A stretch of 64,000 nt of DNA from Sphingomonas soli NBRC 100801. GTDB taxonomy: Bacteria > Pseudomonadota > Alphaproteobacteria > Sphingomonadales > Sphingomonadaceae. Shown here piece by piece: positions 10,072 to 18,915 of this stretch (within the stretch, counting starts at the first letter, position 1; each line of letters begins with the position of its first letter). The notes under the pieces were generated by a model that did no database searches, had not been told where the DNA came from, and saw nothing but the letters and a program-made list of their open reading frames with translations. Where the stretch lies: positions 186,001 to 250,000 of the forward strand of contig NZ_BCTZ01000013.1 of assembly GCF_001591025.1 (NCBI RefSeq), read 5' to 3'. The position numbers were made by a program, and so were the translations under genes.

Positions 10072-10765
10072 CGCAGGCCTCGACTATAAGAGAGAAGGGA
10101 TTGCCGCCGCGCTGGCGGACAAGATCGACCGACCAGCAGGAGCGGCCGACGCCGGCATGCGGCAGCGGCACCGAAGGCGCGCAGCCGATCCGCCACCGCG
10201 TGCAGGCGGCGGACGGGATTTCGAGTGGATCCCGCGCGGCCCGCGCCCAGCGTCGCAGGAGCAGCATCGGCGTTCGGCCGTCGGCGGCGGCAAGCTGGAG
10301 CCGCCTTGTGGCGGTCTGGTCGGCGGCCTTCACTTCGGCGACCACCGCCGCGAAACTGCCGTCGCGCAGGCAGTCTTCGGCAAGGGCAAGCGCCATCACC
10401 TCGTCCCGGCCCTCGCAATAGAGCAGCTTGCCCGGAGACAGGCCGGCTTGCTCGAGCCCGGGCGCATAGAGATCGAACCGAGTCAGTGCCCAGGCAACGC
10501 TCGCATTGGTCTCGGCTGCGAATCGTGCCGCCGCTCCTGCGGTGAATAGCGTCGCTGCGGCATCGTCTCCGAGCGTCGGCAAGGCGGCGCTAACCTCGTG
10601 CAGCCCACCGCCATCGAGACCGCCGCCGCCCAGCCGCGTGTCGATTGCCTCGATCCCGAACGGCAGCAGCGGCGCGCCGCTCGCCACCGGCACGGCGATA
10701 CGCGCCTTCAGCTCGGCGAGCAGGCGTGCGCGTTCAGTCTCGGCAAAGGCGGCATCCGTCAGCAT
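9989..10765 (-). CDS. imuA: ImuA, RecA-like accessory protein
   Basis: A 258-residue protein, first gene of the mutagenesis cassette. It starts MLTDAAFAETERARLLAELK, then LPFGIEAIDTRLGGGGL and GGGLHEVSA, the degenerate Walker-like region of ImuA/SulA-like proteins. ImuA is distantly RecA-like and partners ImuB. The C terminus ([21 protein letters not shown]) overlaps the start of imuB in another frame. No strong ribosome site precedes ATG 10765. The LexA box 10786-10800 is centred 28 bases upstream of the start codon, consistent with SOS repression. Confidence 0.9.
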   Translation of the reverse strand: MLTDAAFAETERARLLAELKARIAVPVASGAPLLPFGIEAIDTRLGGGGLDGGGLHEVSAALPTLGDDAAATLFTAGAAARFAAETNASVAWALTRFDLYAPGLEQAGLSPGKLLYCEGRDEVMALALAEDCLRDGSFAAVVAEVKAADQTATRRLQLAAADGRTPMLLLRRWARAARDPLEIPSAACTRWRIGCAPSVPLPHAGVGRSCWSVDLVRQRGGNPFSLIVEACDGKGRLALPAPARNRAAAAAGADRRAA

Positions 10766-10785
10766 AAGGGAATAACGACTCGTTC

Positions 10786-10800
10786 GTTCCCATTATGTTC
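10786..10800. promoter_or_regulatory. LexA (SOS) box upstream of imuA
   Basis: GTTC-CCATTAT-GTTC matches the alphaproteobacterial LexA consensus GTTC-N7-GTTC exactly. It shares the spacer core CATTAT with the second box at 21950-21964. It should make imuA-imuB-dnaE2 damage-inducible. Confidence 0.88.
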
Positions 10801-10830
10801 CGGTGAGTCGGGCGATCCGTCAAGCGCCAA

Positions 10831-13800
10831 TCATCGGCTGCGCTTTTGCGCAGGCTGCTTGCCCTTGGCCTGAGGCGCCCAATCCACGGTGGACAAGTCC
10901 CGCCGGCGGATGAAGCGCGCGTCGATGGACGGGTTCGCCTCGACGAAGTTCATGGGCTGGGGTGTGTCCACCACGACCAGCCCATGGACCTGCGGCACCC
11001 CATCGAGCTTGAGCCGCTTCGCCAGATCGGCGGCGTGCGCGCGGACATAGGCGACGCGATCTAAATGGCGCAGCAAATTGTCAGGCTTTCCGCCTGCGCG
11101 CAGTTGCCCGCGATAGTCGGAGAGCCGCCGCGCGGTCTCGCCGAGGGTCCGGCAGAGCTTGATGTCCTTCGCCTCGATCACCCAGGCGTGGCGGCGATCC
11201 GGACTGAACGCGAGCACGTCGATATCACCGAGCAACTTGATCGTTGGCGTCGCCTTGTGATTCAGGCATGCCCAAGGCGCGATGGAAGCATCCGCCTGCA
11301 AGCCCAGGGCGCGCAGATCCTCGGCAATGCCGTCGTTGAACGCCATGCCCGCGCGATTGGCGGCGCGCCCGACATGGCTGCGCATCGTCTTGCTCGACCA
11401 GAAGCGGTCCTGAAGATTGCCGGTCAGCGCGCCGGAGAGATTGTGCAGAAAGGCGCGCTCCACCGCCGCCGGACCAACCGCCAGGAGCGGGTCCGGCCCT
11501 TTCGACAGCGCGAGCAGCGGCCTCCCGATCAAGGATTGGGGGCGGTCGAAGCGGCCAAGATCATAGTCGTTCGAATGCGCGCCCGGTGGCACGTCATCCC
11601 AGCCATCGCGGCACGGCAGGGTGAGGCGGTCGACAAGCAGCGCCAGCGTCGCCTCGTCGATGCCCTTTGCGTCCCGCACCCGCGCGATCAGATCGGAGCG
11701 CGTCAGCAGCAGAACATCCTGGCCCGCGGACACGGCCACATCGCACAACCCGGAATTGAAATCACCGAAGACGGCGGAAGTCACGCCGTATTCGGCCTTC
11801 AGGGCCGCGATGAGATCGGGCTCCAGGGTGGAGGGCGCGCCGGGCTCGCGTGCCAGCCACCAGCCATAATCTCCGATATGGCGCTGCCGCTGCTCCGAAT
11901 GCATCGCAGCGGCGCTCGGCGCCAATGTCCCATCGCCGAAACTATGGTCGTACAGCAGATCGCCGGTCGGGCTGACGATCAGCTTGGGCGTAAGCCGGTC
12001 GCCGGCCAGGCTGAAAACAAGCTCGCAATATCCGAAATGGTGCAACGCCATCGCGGCAAGCTCGTCATAGTCCATCTCGCCGACCCGCATCCCACCGCTT
12101 TCGAGCGCATGCGATGCCGCGACCTCGGCCAGGATCGCCGATGCGCGCAGAACGGCGTTCACGCGGCTACGCTGGGCCAGGCTCACCACCAGATCGGTAT
12201 CGTGTCCGTAGATCCCGCGCAGCGCCCGCGCAGTGAGCGCCCAATGCTGCTCATCGGCAATGCCGGCCTGCATCATGCCGAGCGCCATCGAGACGAGGTC
12301 GGTGCGGTCATAATATGCGACCCCGCCGAGCAGCACCGCCAAGCTCGACGCATGCAGCTCACCCAGATGTCGCGCGCATGCCTCCTTGCCGGTGATCACC
12401 GTCCCGGGCGTGCGCTCGGGACCGAAAGCATGGCCGTGCTTGATCAGCGAGACCGCCGAGCGCGACATTTCCCGAAAGCGCTGGGACAGGATGCCGTGAA
12501 GCCGAAGCACATCGGCCGCACGCTCCGGCTGATAGGCATGTCGCCAACGGACGTCGCTCGAGGGCACCGCTTCCAGAACTCGCGCCAAGGCCTCTGTGCG
12601 TTCGATCGGCCTGCCAGTCGCCCGGCTCACGCCTTCGAGCAGCGCAGCGGCAAGGGCGACCTCGCCGCGATTGTCGATCCGCCTTGCGCCTTGCTGCCAG
12701 ATGTCGCCGGTCCGCACCGCGATCTGGTCGGACAGGATCTCCACCGAGATATCGGCATCCAGCGCCACCTCATCCGGCACCTCGCCACCGAAATCATTGG
12801 AGCCGGATATTTCCAGCGTCACGCGCACGGGCAATTGGGGTCCAACGACATCATCATCATCGAGCAGCGGCATGACCAGGCTCAGCCAATGGAGCGCGGC
12901 GGCCCAATTCTGATGGGCTGCGGACAGCGCATCGGGATCCTCGGGCCGCACGATTTCCAACCAGGCGGGGCGTGCGCCGGCAAGCGAGACGCCGACCAGG
13001 CGCTGTGCCTTGAGCGCCTGGAACGAGACGTAGATCGGCTCGAGCGTGCCGAAGCTGGCCATCGGATCGAGGCGGACGACGGGGCGGAAGCCACCGTCCG
13101 GCCAAGCCACGGCGCGGCGGTCATAGGCCTCGATCCCCTCGCGGCGCGCGGCGAACAGGCTGTCGGTCGGCATGCTCAGCTGAATCGGTGGACGAATGTC
13201 GCGTTCGTTCTGGGGAACGAGCGTGTAGTTGGTCTCCTTCCACCACTGGAAGAGATTGAGCGGGCCGCTGAGATTCTGGAGGCCGAAGCCTTGCCGGCGA
13301 ACCATGTCGGCTAGCACATCCACTCGCCAGAAATCGCCCAATAAGCCGTCCGAGCACCCGCTCAGCGCGATCGCATCGGCGACCTCGATGCCCATGAACC
13401 GCCAGCCTTCGAGATCGTCAGGCCGCGCGAAGTCGATACGCTCGCCCTTGCCCCAACCACCCATCAGGTAGAGCGTCGCACCGAAGCAATAGCCTGGCTC
13501 GTCCTTCACGGCCTCGTGCGCCTTGCGCATCGATGCGACGATCCGCGTGCCACGCGCGCTATTGGCAGGCCAGGGCTCGCCGAAGCCCAGCTCGCGCCAA
13601 CCCGCGAAATCGCCGGCAATCTGCTCGAGGTGCATGTAGCGCCCGGTCGAATATTCGAAGACATGGGACCGGATCGGCTCGCCGAGGCCCCAATGAGTGG
13701 CGACGTCGTCGGTCTGAGCGAAGCGGGTCTCGGAGAGGCGTTCGGCCTGGACGACGAGAAGCGCCTCGGTGAGCGCAGCTTCGCGGCCGGTCTCAAGCAC

Positions 13801-14703
13801 ATGATCGGCTATTGCCGCCCGCACTGCCATCGAGATGGCCGCCGGCGAGGCCAGCAGCAAATCTGACCCGAGGGCGACCAGCGGCTTGAAGTCGAGCGGG
13901 GCGTTCGCCGGCTTGGCATCAAGCGTCGCCGTCATCTCCGCTTCCGAAAGTACGAACCGGGCAAGCGCATCCCTGGGGATGTCCGCACCGCCCAGCGCCG
14001 CCTCGGTCCAGCGGACATGACCGGCAAGCCTGCCGAGCCGGGCTTCCGCGGGCAAGGCGATGGTGGAATTCGGCTCGCCCTCGCCCGCGATCCGGCGCTC
14101 GAGTCCTGCGCGCGCTACCACTGCCTTGGAAAGCGAGAGCAGCGCTTTGACCGACCGCATGACCTCGGCGTCTGCGGCGCCGGCCATGCGCGTGAAGGCT
14201 TCCACCAGGCAGTCGACGTAGAAAGCGGGGTGCGACCAGACGCCCATCACGATCGGGATTTCGCCAAACCGCGTCGCGATCGGGGAGAGAAAGAAGTCCT
14301 CGCTCGGATCCTCGATCCGCAGCACTTCGGCCTTGTCGAGGTCCGCGTTGAGCAACCGCATCAGGTCCGACCGCCCGACCTGCTGCTTGCCATCGGCGAG
14401 CCCGAGGACGAGCCTCGTCGCCCAGGTCAGGCGAATGTGATTGGCGTGGAAGCGCGGCTCCAGTTGCAAGCCTGCGAGCAGCGCGAGCGCCTGGCCCTGG
14501 TCCCAGCGTGCGATACGCCGCGCCAGCTGCGGCACGCGTCGCACCGCATCAGCCGGAACGGCCGGGAGGTCGCGCGACGAGAAGAACGGATGCGTGATGT
14601 CGGTCGGTAGCGAGGCCGTACCACCGAGCGGTCCGAGTCCCGCCGGTTGTGCAAGCGATGATCCGGCTCGCAGAATCGCGCTTCCAGGCGGTTTGCGGGC
14701 CAT
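10831..14703 (-). CDS. Large protein of unknown function with a C-terminal PD-(D/E)XK-like motif
   Basis: A 1290-residue protein I do not recognise. I set the start at ATG 14703 (MARKPPGSAILRAGS) behind AGGGAA; an extension to 14757 exists. The first 1100 residues are mainly helical and show no ATPase or helicase signature. Near the C terminus, LLGDIDVLAFSPDRRHAWVIEAKD fits the D-x(n)-E-x-K core of restriction-like nucleases, followed by RLSDYRG. I infer a DNA-processing or defence enzyme with a nuclease domain at its end, but this rests on one motif. It lies between the SOS mutagenesis cassette and the Argonaute locus, all on the minus strand. An inverted repeat at 14793-14812 is its only visible upstream signal. 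Confidence 0.75.
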   Translation of the reverse strand: MARKPPGSAILRAGSSLAQPAGLGPLGGTASLPTDITHPFFSSRDLPAVPADAVRRVPQLARRIARWDQGQALALLAGLQLEPRFHANHIRLTWATRLVLGLADGKQQVGRSDLMRLLNADLDKAEVLRIEDPSEDFFLSPIATRFGEIPIVMGVWSHPAFYVDCLVEAFTRMAGAADAEVMRSVKALLSLSKAVVARAGLERRIAGEGEPNSTIALPAEARLGRLAGHVRWTEAALGGADIPRDALARFVLSEAEMTATLDAKPANAPLDFKPLVALGSDLLLASPAAISMAVRAAIADHVLETGREAALTEALLVVQAERLSETRFAQTDDVATHWGLGEPIRSHVFEYSTGRYMHLEQIAGDFAGWRELGFGEPWPANSARGTRIVASMRKAHEAVKDEPGYCFGATLYLMGGWGKGERIDFARPDDLEGWRFMGIEVADAIALSGCSDGLLGDFWRVDVLADMVRRQGFGLQNLSGPLNLFQWWKETNYTLVPQNERDIRPPIQLSMPTDSLFAARREGIEAYDRRAVAWPDGGFRPVVRLDPMASFGTLEPIYVSFQALKAQRLVGVSLAGARPAWLEIVRPEDPDALSAAHQNWAAALHWLSLVMPLLDDDDVVGPQLPVRVTLEISGSNDFGGEVPDEVALDADISVEILSDQIAVRTGDIWQQGARRIDNRGEVALAAALLEGVSRATGRPIERTEALARVLEAVPSSDVRWRHAYQPERAADVLRLHGILSQRFREMSRSAVSLIKHGHAFGPERTPGTVITGKEACARHLGELHASSLAVLLGGVAYYDRTDLVSMALGMMQAGIADEQHWALTARALRGIYGHDTDLVVSLAQRSRVNAVLRASAILAEVAASHALESGGMRVGEMDYDELAAMALHHFGYCELVFSLAGDRLTPKLIVSPTGDLLYDHSFGDGTLAPSAAAMHSEQRQRHIGDYGWWLAREPGAPSTLEPDLIAALKAEYGVTSAVFGDFNSGLCDVAVSAGQDVLLLTRSDLIARVRDAKGIDEATLALLVDRLTLPCRDGWDDVPPGAHSNDYDLGRFDRPQSLIGRPLLALSKGPDPLLAVGPAAVERAFLHNLSGALTGNLQDRFWSSKTMRSHVGRAANRAGMAFNDGIAEDLRALGLQADASIAPWACLNHKATPTIKLLGDIDVLAFSPDRRHAWVIEAKDIKLCRTLGETARRLSDYRGQLRAGGKPDNLLRHLDRVAYVRAHAADLAKRLKLDGVPQVHGLVVVDTPQPMNFVEANPSIDARFIRRRDLSTVDWAPQAKGKQPAQKRSR

Positions 14704-14792
14704 GATCTGTGCGCGTTCCCTTCCCGACCAGATGCTCCTTCCGGACCGAACAGGCATGCCAGCATGTTCGAATTCCGCAAGCGAAACGGCAT

Positions 14793-14812
14793 TGTCGCTA
14801 CTATGGGCGACA
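14793..14812. promoter_or_regulatory. Inverted repeat TGTCGC-N8-GCGACA
   Basis: A 6-bp inverted repeat with an 8-bp spacer lies about 90 bases upstream of the 1290-residue gene. It is the only clear symmetric element in the 276-base gap 14704-14979. A possible operator; no regulator is identified. Confidence 0.3.
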
Positions 14813-14979
14813 GCAAAGCGACGCTGACTCCAAATAGGGAAAACCTAGAACAAGCCCTCCCGCATCGCAGATTGCCACGTTCGCGAAGATACGCGACAAC
14901 AAGGTGCCGAGCCTCATTCCTAAAGCTGGAAGGTCCCCCACCGAGCCTTGCAGCCGGAGATCTTTGCCGCAGTCTTATC

Positions 14980-15366
14980 TTACCGGGCGGCCGGACAAAT
15001 CCGCGCCAGCTGACCACCGTTGTCCCACCAAGACTTGTAGATAGCCTGGCCGTGCGACAGCTGCCAGCAGCTCAGGTCGACGCCGCCCGCGCTGACAAGC
15101 GCCAGGGTAGGGCCGTAATGATCGGTCCCGAACCGCCTGAGGGAAACGGGTCCGCGCGACAGCGCTGCCCGCAGTGATCGAGTCGAGGCGTAGGGATCGC
15201 CCGGCGCGCAATGCCGACCCTGCTGGCAATGCCACGGCAACTCGGGCGCGTCGATGCCGAGCAGGCGGACGCGCTCGTCCCCGCACCGCAAGGTGTCGCC
15301 ATCGACGGCGACGCAGGCGGCGCCCGCCGGCGCTGCAGCGATCAGCAGTGAAAGGGCAGCAAGCAC
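14980..15366 (-). CDS. Secreted thermonuclease-like (SNase-fold) protein
   Basis: A 128-residue protein starting at GTG 15366 behind AAGGA. Residues 1-16 (MLAALSLLIAAAPAGA) are a signal peptide, so it acts outside the cytoplasm. The SNase core VDGDTLRCGDERVRLLGIDAPEL is at about 21-43 and DHYGPTLALV near 86-95. In active nucleases the latter motif reads YGRTLA, so the usual catalytic arginine appears to be proline here; activity is doubtful. Such small SNase-like proteins are frequent on sphingomonad mobile elements. It lies 88 bases downstream of the short Argonaute gene on the same strand. Confidence 0.8.
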   Translation of the reverse strand: MLAALSLLIAAAPAGAACVAVDGDTLRCGDERVRLLGIDAPELPWHCQQGRHCAPGDPYASTRSLRAALSRGPVSLRRFGTDHYGPTLALVSAGGVDLSCWQLSHGQAIYKSWWDNGGQLARICPAAR

Positions 15367-15453
15367 AGATCGTCATCCTTGATCGTTCGGTTGGCGCAGC
15401 ATTCCGTAGCCGCTTGCAGGCGATGCGCGTAGAGTCACAATGCGCCGGAGCAG

Positions 15454-16905
15454 TTACATGAACAGGCGATACGGATAGACGTTTCGCGGCAGGTCCGGGA
15501 CGTTCGCAATCGTACGGGCCAGCTTCTGCGAATAGCGGATGCTGACCGGTACAGGGTCGTAAAGCGCGTCGTTGTTCCAATCCATCTTGGTCAGCGCCAA
15601 CGCCTCATGGGCTGTCAGCTCAAGCGGCCCGCTACCGGCGTGGCGGATCAGCTGCAGCGGCCTCGGGATGCTCTTCTTGCCCTGATAGTAATCGCCCTTG
15701 GTCGAGACCTCGGGAGCATTGCCCGCCACCCAGACCAAGGCGGAGTTGCCGGTGCGGACAACCATCGTACCGCGCGGGACGGGGAAGCCCGATGGCCGCG
15801 ACGGCGGCTTTTCCACCCCTGACTTGATCAGCCAGACGCCCCGCCAGCACGATGCCGAACTCACCTCGATGCACTCTATTTCCGGAACGCCGGAGAGCGC
15901 GTCGAACGCGCCCTCAATTTCGCTCTCCTTGAAAGCCGTGGTCTTGTGAATGACCATGCGCTTCGGCAGGTTGCCGCCGTTTCGCCCCTGATAGAGCTCC
16001 AGGCTGCGCGCGAGGACCGCGCGCATGTCGTCGCGGCTGAGGAAGGGATTCCTGCGGGCTTCGGCGACATCGGCCACCGGGTCCCGCGCCTCGAACGCAA
16101 CGAATTGCATGCCGCCGCCGTCCATGTCGAAAACTTGCGAACAGCAGGTCACATAATGCGCGTCCTGCTGATCGCCGCGCAGCGCATAGGCCAACCCAAT
16201 ATAGGCGGTGTCGGTCGGCACACCCTTCAGCGGCGCTAGCTTCCATGGCGTGCCTGCAGCCTTGACATACAATGCGGTCGACAGGCGCCACGCAAGCGAC
16301 GCCTTGTAGCCGAAGGTGAAGACACGGTCGTTCAGGACCTGGGTCGGGATATTGTATTTGGCGCCCAGAGCTTTCAGCACATCATGCGCGTCGAAGTATT
16401 TTCCGCGTGTCGCGGTGTCCCAATTGTCGGGAAAATGGACGAGCACCACATCGAATTCATTGCGCACCGAGTCGAGGCGCCGAAGCGCGGCATCCATGGC
16501 GAAGTAGAGGCGGTTCTGCGCGTCGCCATCGCCCGGTAGTTGGTCGAGGCGGTCGGGCCATTTGATGTGCGCACTTGCGGGCGCGGCCTGGAGCGCCACG
16601 CGGAAGAGGCGCTCGAAGCCAGGATATTCCGGCACATATTCCGAGCGGTCGGACGGCCGATGCACGTTGCGCAGCAGCTTCATCAGGTCGCCGCGACGAT
16701 GGAATGCGCTCTCCGGGCCGACCGTCGCGATGCGCACGCGCGAGGTATAGCCGCTGAACGAACCCATCGAGTATGGCCCGTGGTTCACGAGTCCCCGGAG
16801 CGGATGGACATCGACTTGGGTCGCGTCGGATGGCGAGAAGGACAGGTCCGGCTCGTCCAAGAGCGTGAATGGCGGCAGCTCGCTAAGGGCCGGGTTCGCC
16901 ATCAT
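15454..16905 (-). CDS. Short prokaryotic Argonaute (MID-PIWI) of a SPARSA-type system
   Basis: A 483-residue protein, the length of short pAgos (MID and PIWI only). Supporting segments are FDVVLVHFPDNWD, DTAYIGLAYALRGDQQ, PKRMVIHKTTAFKESEIEG and the characteristic C terminus LTKMDWNNDALYDPVPVSI ending in YPYRLFM. Short pAgos bind a guide RNA and target DNA but do not cut; they activate the partner effector. The start ATG 16905 overlaps the stop of the SIR2-APAZ gene by 4 bp (ATGA). That tight coupling, plus the partner's domain, identifies a SPARSA (short pAgo with Sir2-APAZ) system, in which target recognition triggers NAD+ depletion and abortive protection against plasmids and phages. Guide preference cannot be read from sequence. 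Confidence 0.9.
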   Translation of the reverse strand: MMANPALSELPPFTLLDEPDLSFSPSDATQVDVHPLRGLVNHGPYSMGSFSGYTSRVRIATVGPESAFHRRGDLMKLLRNVHRPSDRSEYVPEYPGFERLFRVALQAAPASAHIKWPDRLDQLPGDGDAQNRLYFAMDAALRRLDSVRNEFDVVLVHFPDNWDTATRGKYFDAHDVLKALGAKYNIPTQVLNDRVFTFGYKASLAWRLSTALYVKAAGTPWKLAPLKGVPTDTAYIGLAYALRGDQQDAHYVTCCSQVFDMDGGGMQFVAFEARDPVADVAEARRNPFLSRDDMRAVLARSLELYQGRNGGNLPKRMVIHKTTAFKESEIEGAFDALSGVPEIECIEVSSASCWRGVWLIKSGVEKPPSRPSGFPVPRGTMVVRTGNSALVWVAGNAPEVSTKGDYYQGKKSIPRPLQLIRHAGSGPLELTAHEALALTKMDWNNDALYDPVPVSIRYSQKLARTIANVPDLPRNVYPYRLFM

Positions 16906-18770
16906 TTGCTCCTGTCGAAATAAGCATGGTGATGCGACGGGCGGCTATATCCGGTGACGGGCGAAACCTTGAACACGGCGTCGAAGCCGGCACCTTCCTC
17001 GAGGCCGAAGGCGCTGCGCGTAGAGCCCCCAGCTTCGGTCAGAAGCTGGGCCCAGGCTCCGATAATGCTGGCCCAATTTTTATTGTAGCGCGGAGCCCAG
17101 CGTTCGCGGCGCCAATCACCGGCAGGGTCACCTCGACGCTCGGCCTGCATGCCCATTTCAGCCGGGGCTTGGTCGGCGACTGGATCCTCAGCGCCTTGTG
17201 GTGGGGCGGACTCCTGCCGCGGCAGCTGGACGAAGGTGTAGGGCTCGAAGCCGCACCACCATCTGCCGTCGACCTGTTCGAGCTTGAGGTGGACGCCTTC
17301 CTGAAAGGGGAAGCCAAGTTTGGGCACCGCGCCGAAGAGATTGGTCCCGTAGGCATCGCGCATTCGTGACAGGGTCTGCTGCTGGCGCCGCGTTCGCTCA
17401 GGATCATCGCCATCGCGCGGTGCAGCGACGACGAGCGAATGACCCGATCGCCGGTAGCGCGGAATGAGCGGGCGCTGCCGGGCCAGGGATCGCACGAGCG
17501 TATCGTATAGCAAGCCCATGGCCCAGCTGTCGGCGGCCGGGTCGAGGTCGATCGTTCCAGCGAGCGATGGGCCGAGCGGACCCAGGGCGTCCAAGATTTC
17601 CTGGTCTCGGCCGAACACTGCCAGCTCCCGCCCCAGCGCGGCTGCCGTCGCCCGGTAACCCTTCGCCTTGAAGATCTCACGCACCTCTGCCGAGGTCGTC
17701 GACTGGCCCAGCCGGATGCGCCTCGCCGCTGTCGGCATCGATTGAAGCAGAATCGCCGAGTAGCGCAGCACCGGAAATGCACGGGCTTTGGCACTCGGAA
17801 TGTGGACGGGTACGAGGCGCGGGGTAGGCCGCCCTTCCATCACGTTTTCGTAAAGCGTCTGCGGCAGGTCCGTTGTCTTTATGATCTCAGCAACCAGCTC
17901 GTCGAACGTCGTGCATTCGACAACCGCGACATCGACTCCCGCGGCCTGCGCGCGATCCAGAAATTCGGTGACCGCCGGGAGCAGGCGGCTCGCTGATGCG
18001 GTAACCCAATAGAGTCCGTTCGGGAACGGCGATGGTGCAGCCAGGACTTCATTCAAAGTCTCCAGGATCGAGGCATCGCGCCCGCTATAGCCGACGAACA
18101 GCATACCGAACCGCTTGCCGGCCTCGACCAGCACGTGCCGCATCCGGGCGTCCTGCTGCTCCAGCTCCGATCCGCTATTCTTTATCGCGATCGACTGATA
18201 ATCCCCATGGAGCTTTGCGATTAACGGCCAATCGGATTCATCGAGGCACCGCATGGCCCGATCGGCGGAATCGATCGCAGCCACAGTCGGCCGTTTCTGG
18301 TCGGCGGCGGGCAGGATTGCGTTTGCGGAAACCGCGGCGTCTTCTGCGAGCGGGTCGAAATTGGTCGTAAAGATGCAGTCGACCTTGCCGGCAGCAACGA
18401 GGCTTCCCAGCACCTTATGCCCGAAGCACGGCGTGCCCTTCGCGATCGCATCCGCGATATATTGGCGACGGTGGCGGGGCTCGGGATAGACCGCCTCAAA
18501 GGCGGCGGCATATTCCGTCGGATCTCCGTCCGGCGGCAGCAGCGAGGTCCGGCGAAAGAAGTCGTCGATCCGGTCGATCCAGATGGGATCAGCGGTATCG
18601 ATTTCCCGCTTGGAGAGATTCGTCTCCCGGCAGAAGATTTGCGCCTTGAAGTCTCGGATCATCGCGTAGCCGGTCGGAATCCCGGACGCCGCCGACGCGC
18701 CCGCGCCGAGGAACCATGCCACAAGATTTGGCCGCAGGGCGAAGGCTGTCGCGAACTGAGCAGCGGACAT
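16902..18770 (-). CDS. SIR2-APAZ effector of a SPARSA-type system
   Basis: A 622-residue protein whose N-terminal third is a SIR2 NADase domain: FLGAGAS at 20-26 with GIPT following, FTTNFD at 134-139, KLHGDY at 186-191 and FVGYSGRD at 225-232. The remaining 350 residues match the position and length of the APAZ domain that binds the Argonaute (FPVLRYSAILLQSMP, FPFQEGVHLKLEQVDG). In characterised systems the complex hydrolyses NAD+ once the Argonaute finds its target. I chose ATG 18770 (MSAAQFATAF); an AAGGAG lies about 20 bases upstream of it, and a TTG start at 18845 would add 25 residues. It is followed without gap by the Argonaute gene. Confidence 0.9.
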   Translation of the reverse strand: MSAAQFATAFALRPNLVAWFLGAGASAASGIPTGYAMIRDFKAQIFCRETNLSKREIDTADPIWIDRIDDFFRRTSLLPPDGDPTEYAAAFEAVYPEPRHRRQYIADAIAKGTPCFGHKVLGSLVAAGKVDCIFTTNFDPLAEDAAVSANAILPAADQKRPTVAAIDSADRAMRCLDESDWPLIAKLHGDYQSIAIKNSGSELEQQDARMRHVLVEAGKRFGMLFVGYSGRDASILETLNEVLAAPSPFPNGLYWVTASASRLLPAVTEFLDRAQAAGVDVAVVECTTFDELVAEIIKTTDLPQTLYENVMEGRPTPRLVPVHIPSAKARAFPVLRYSAILLQSMPTAARRIRLGQSTTSAEVREIFKAKGYRATAAALGRELAVFGRDQEILDALGPLGPSLAGTIDLDPAADSWAMGLLYDTLVRSLARQRPLIPRYRRSGHSLVVAAPRDGDDPERTRRQQQTLSRMRDAYGTNLFGAVPKLGFPFQEGVHLKLEQVDGRWWCGFEPYTFVQLPRQESAPPQGAEDPVADQAPAEMGMQAERRGDPAGDWRRERWAPRYNKNWASIIGAWAQLLTEAGGSTRSAFGLEEGAGFDAVFKVSPVTGYSRPSHHHAYFDRSK

Positions 18771-18915
18771 GGTTCGGACGGAACTGATGGGGCTCTCCTT
18801 CGACGATGCTCGGATTAAGGGATAGTTCAGGACTTCCAAATTCAATCAAAGTATATCGTGCGGACTGCGCCCATCCCGGGCCTTAAAATCCATAGTCTAT
18901 CAATTGCGGGCGAGA

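Noticed and set aside
11065..13314. 749-codon plus-strand frame opposite the 1290-residue gene
   Set aside because: Shadow frame; its composition is dominated by codons complementary to the real gene.
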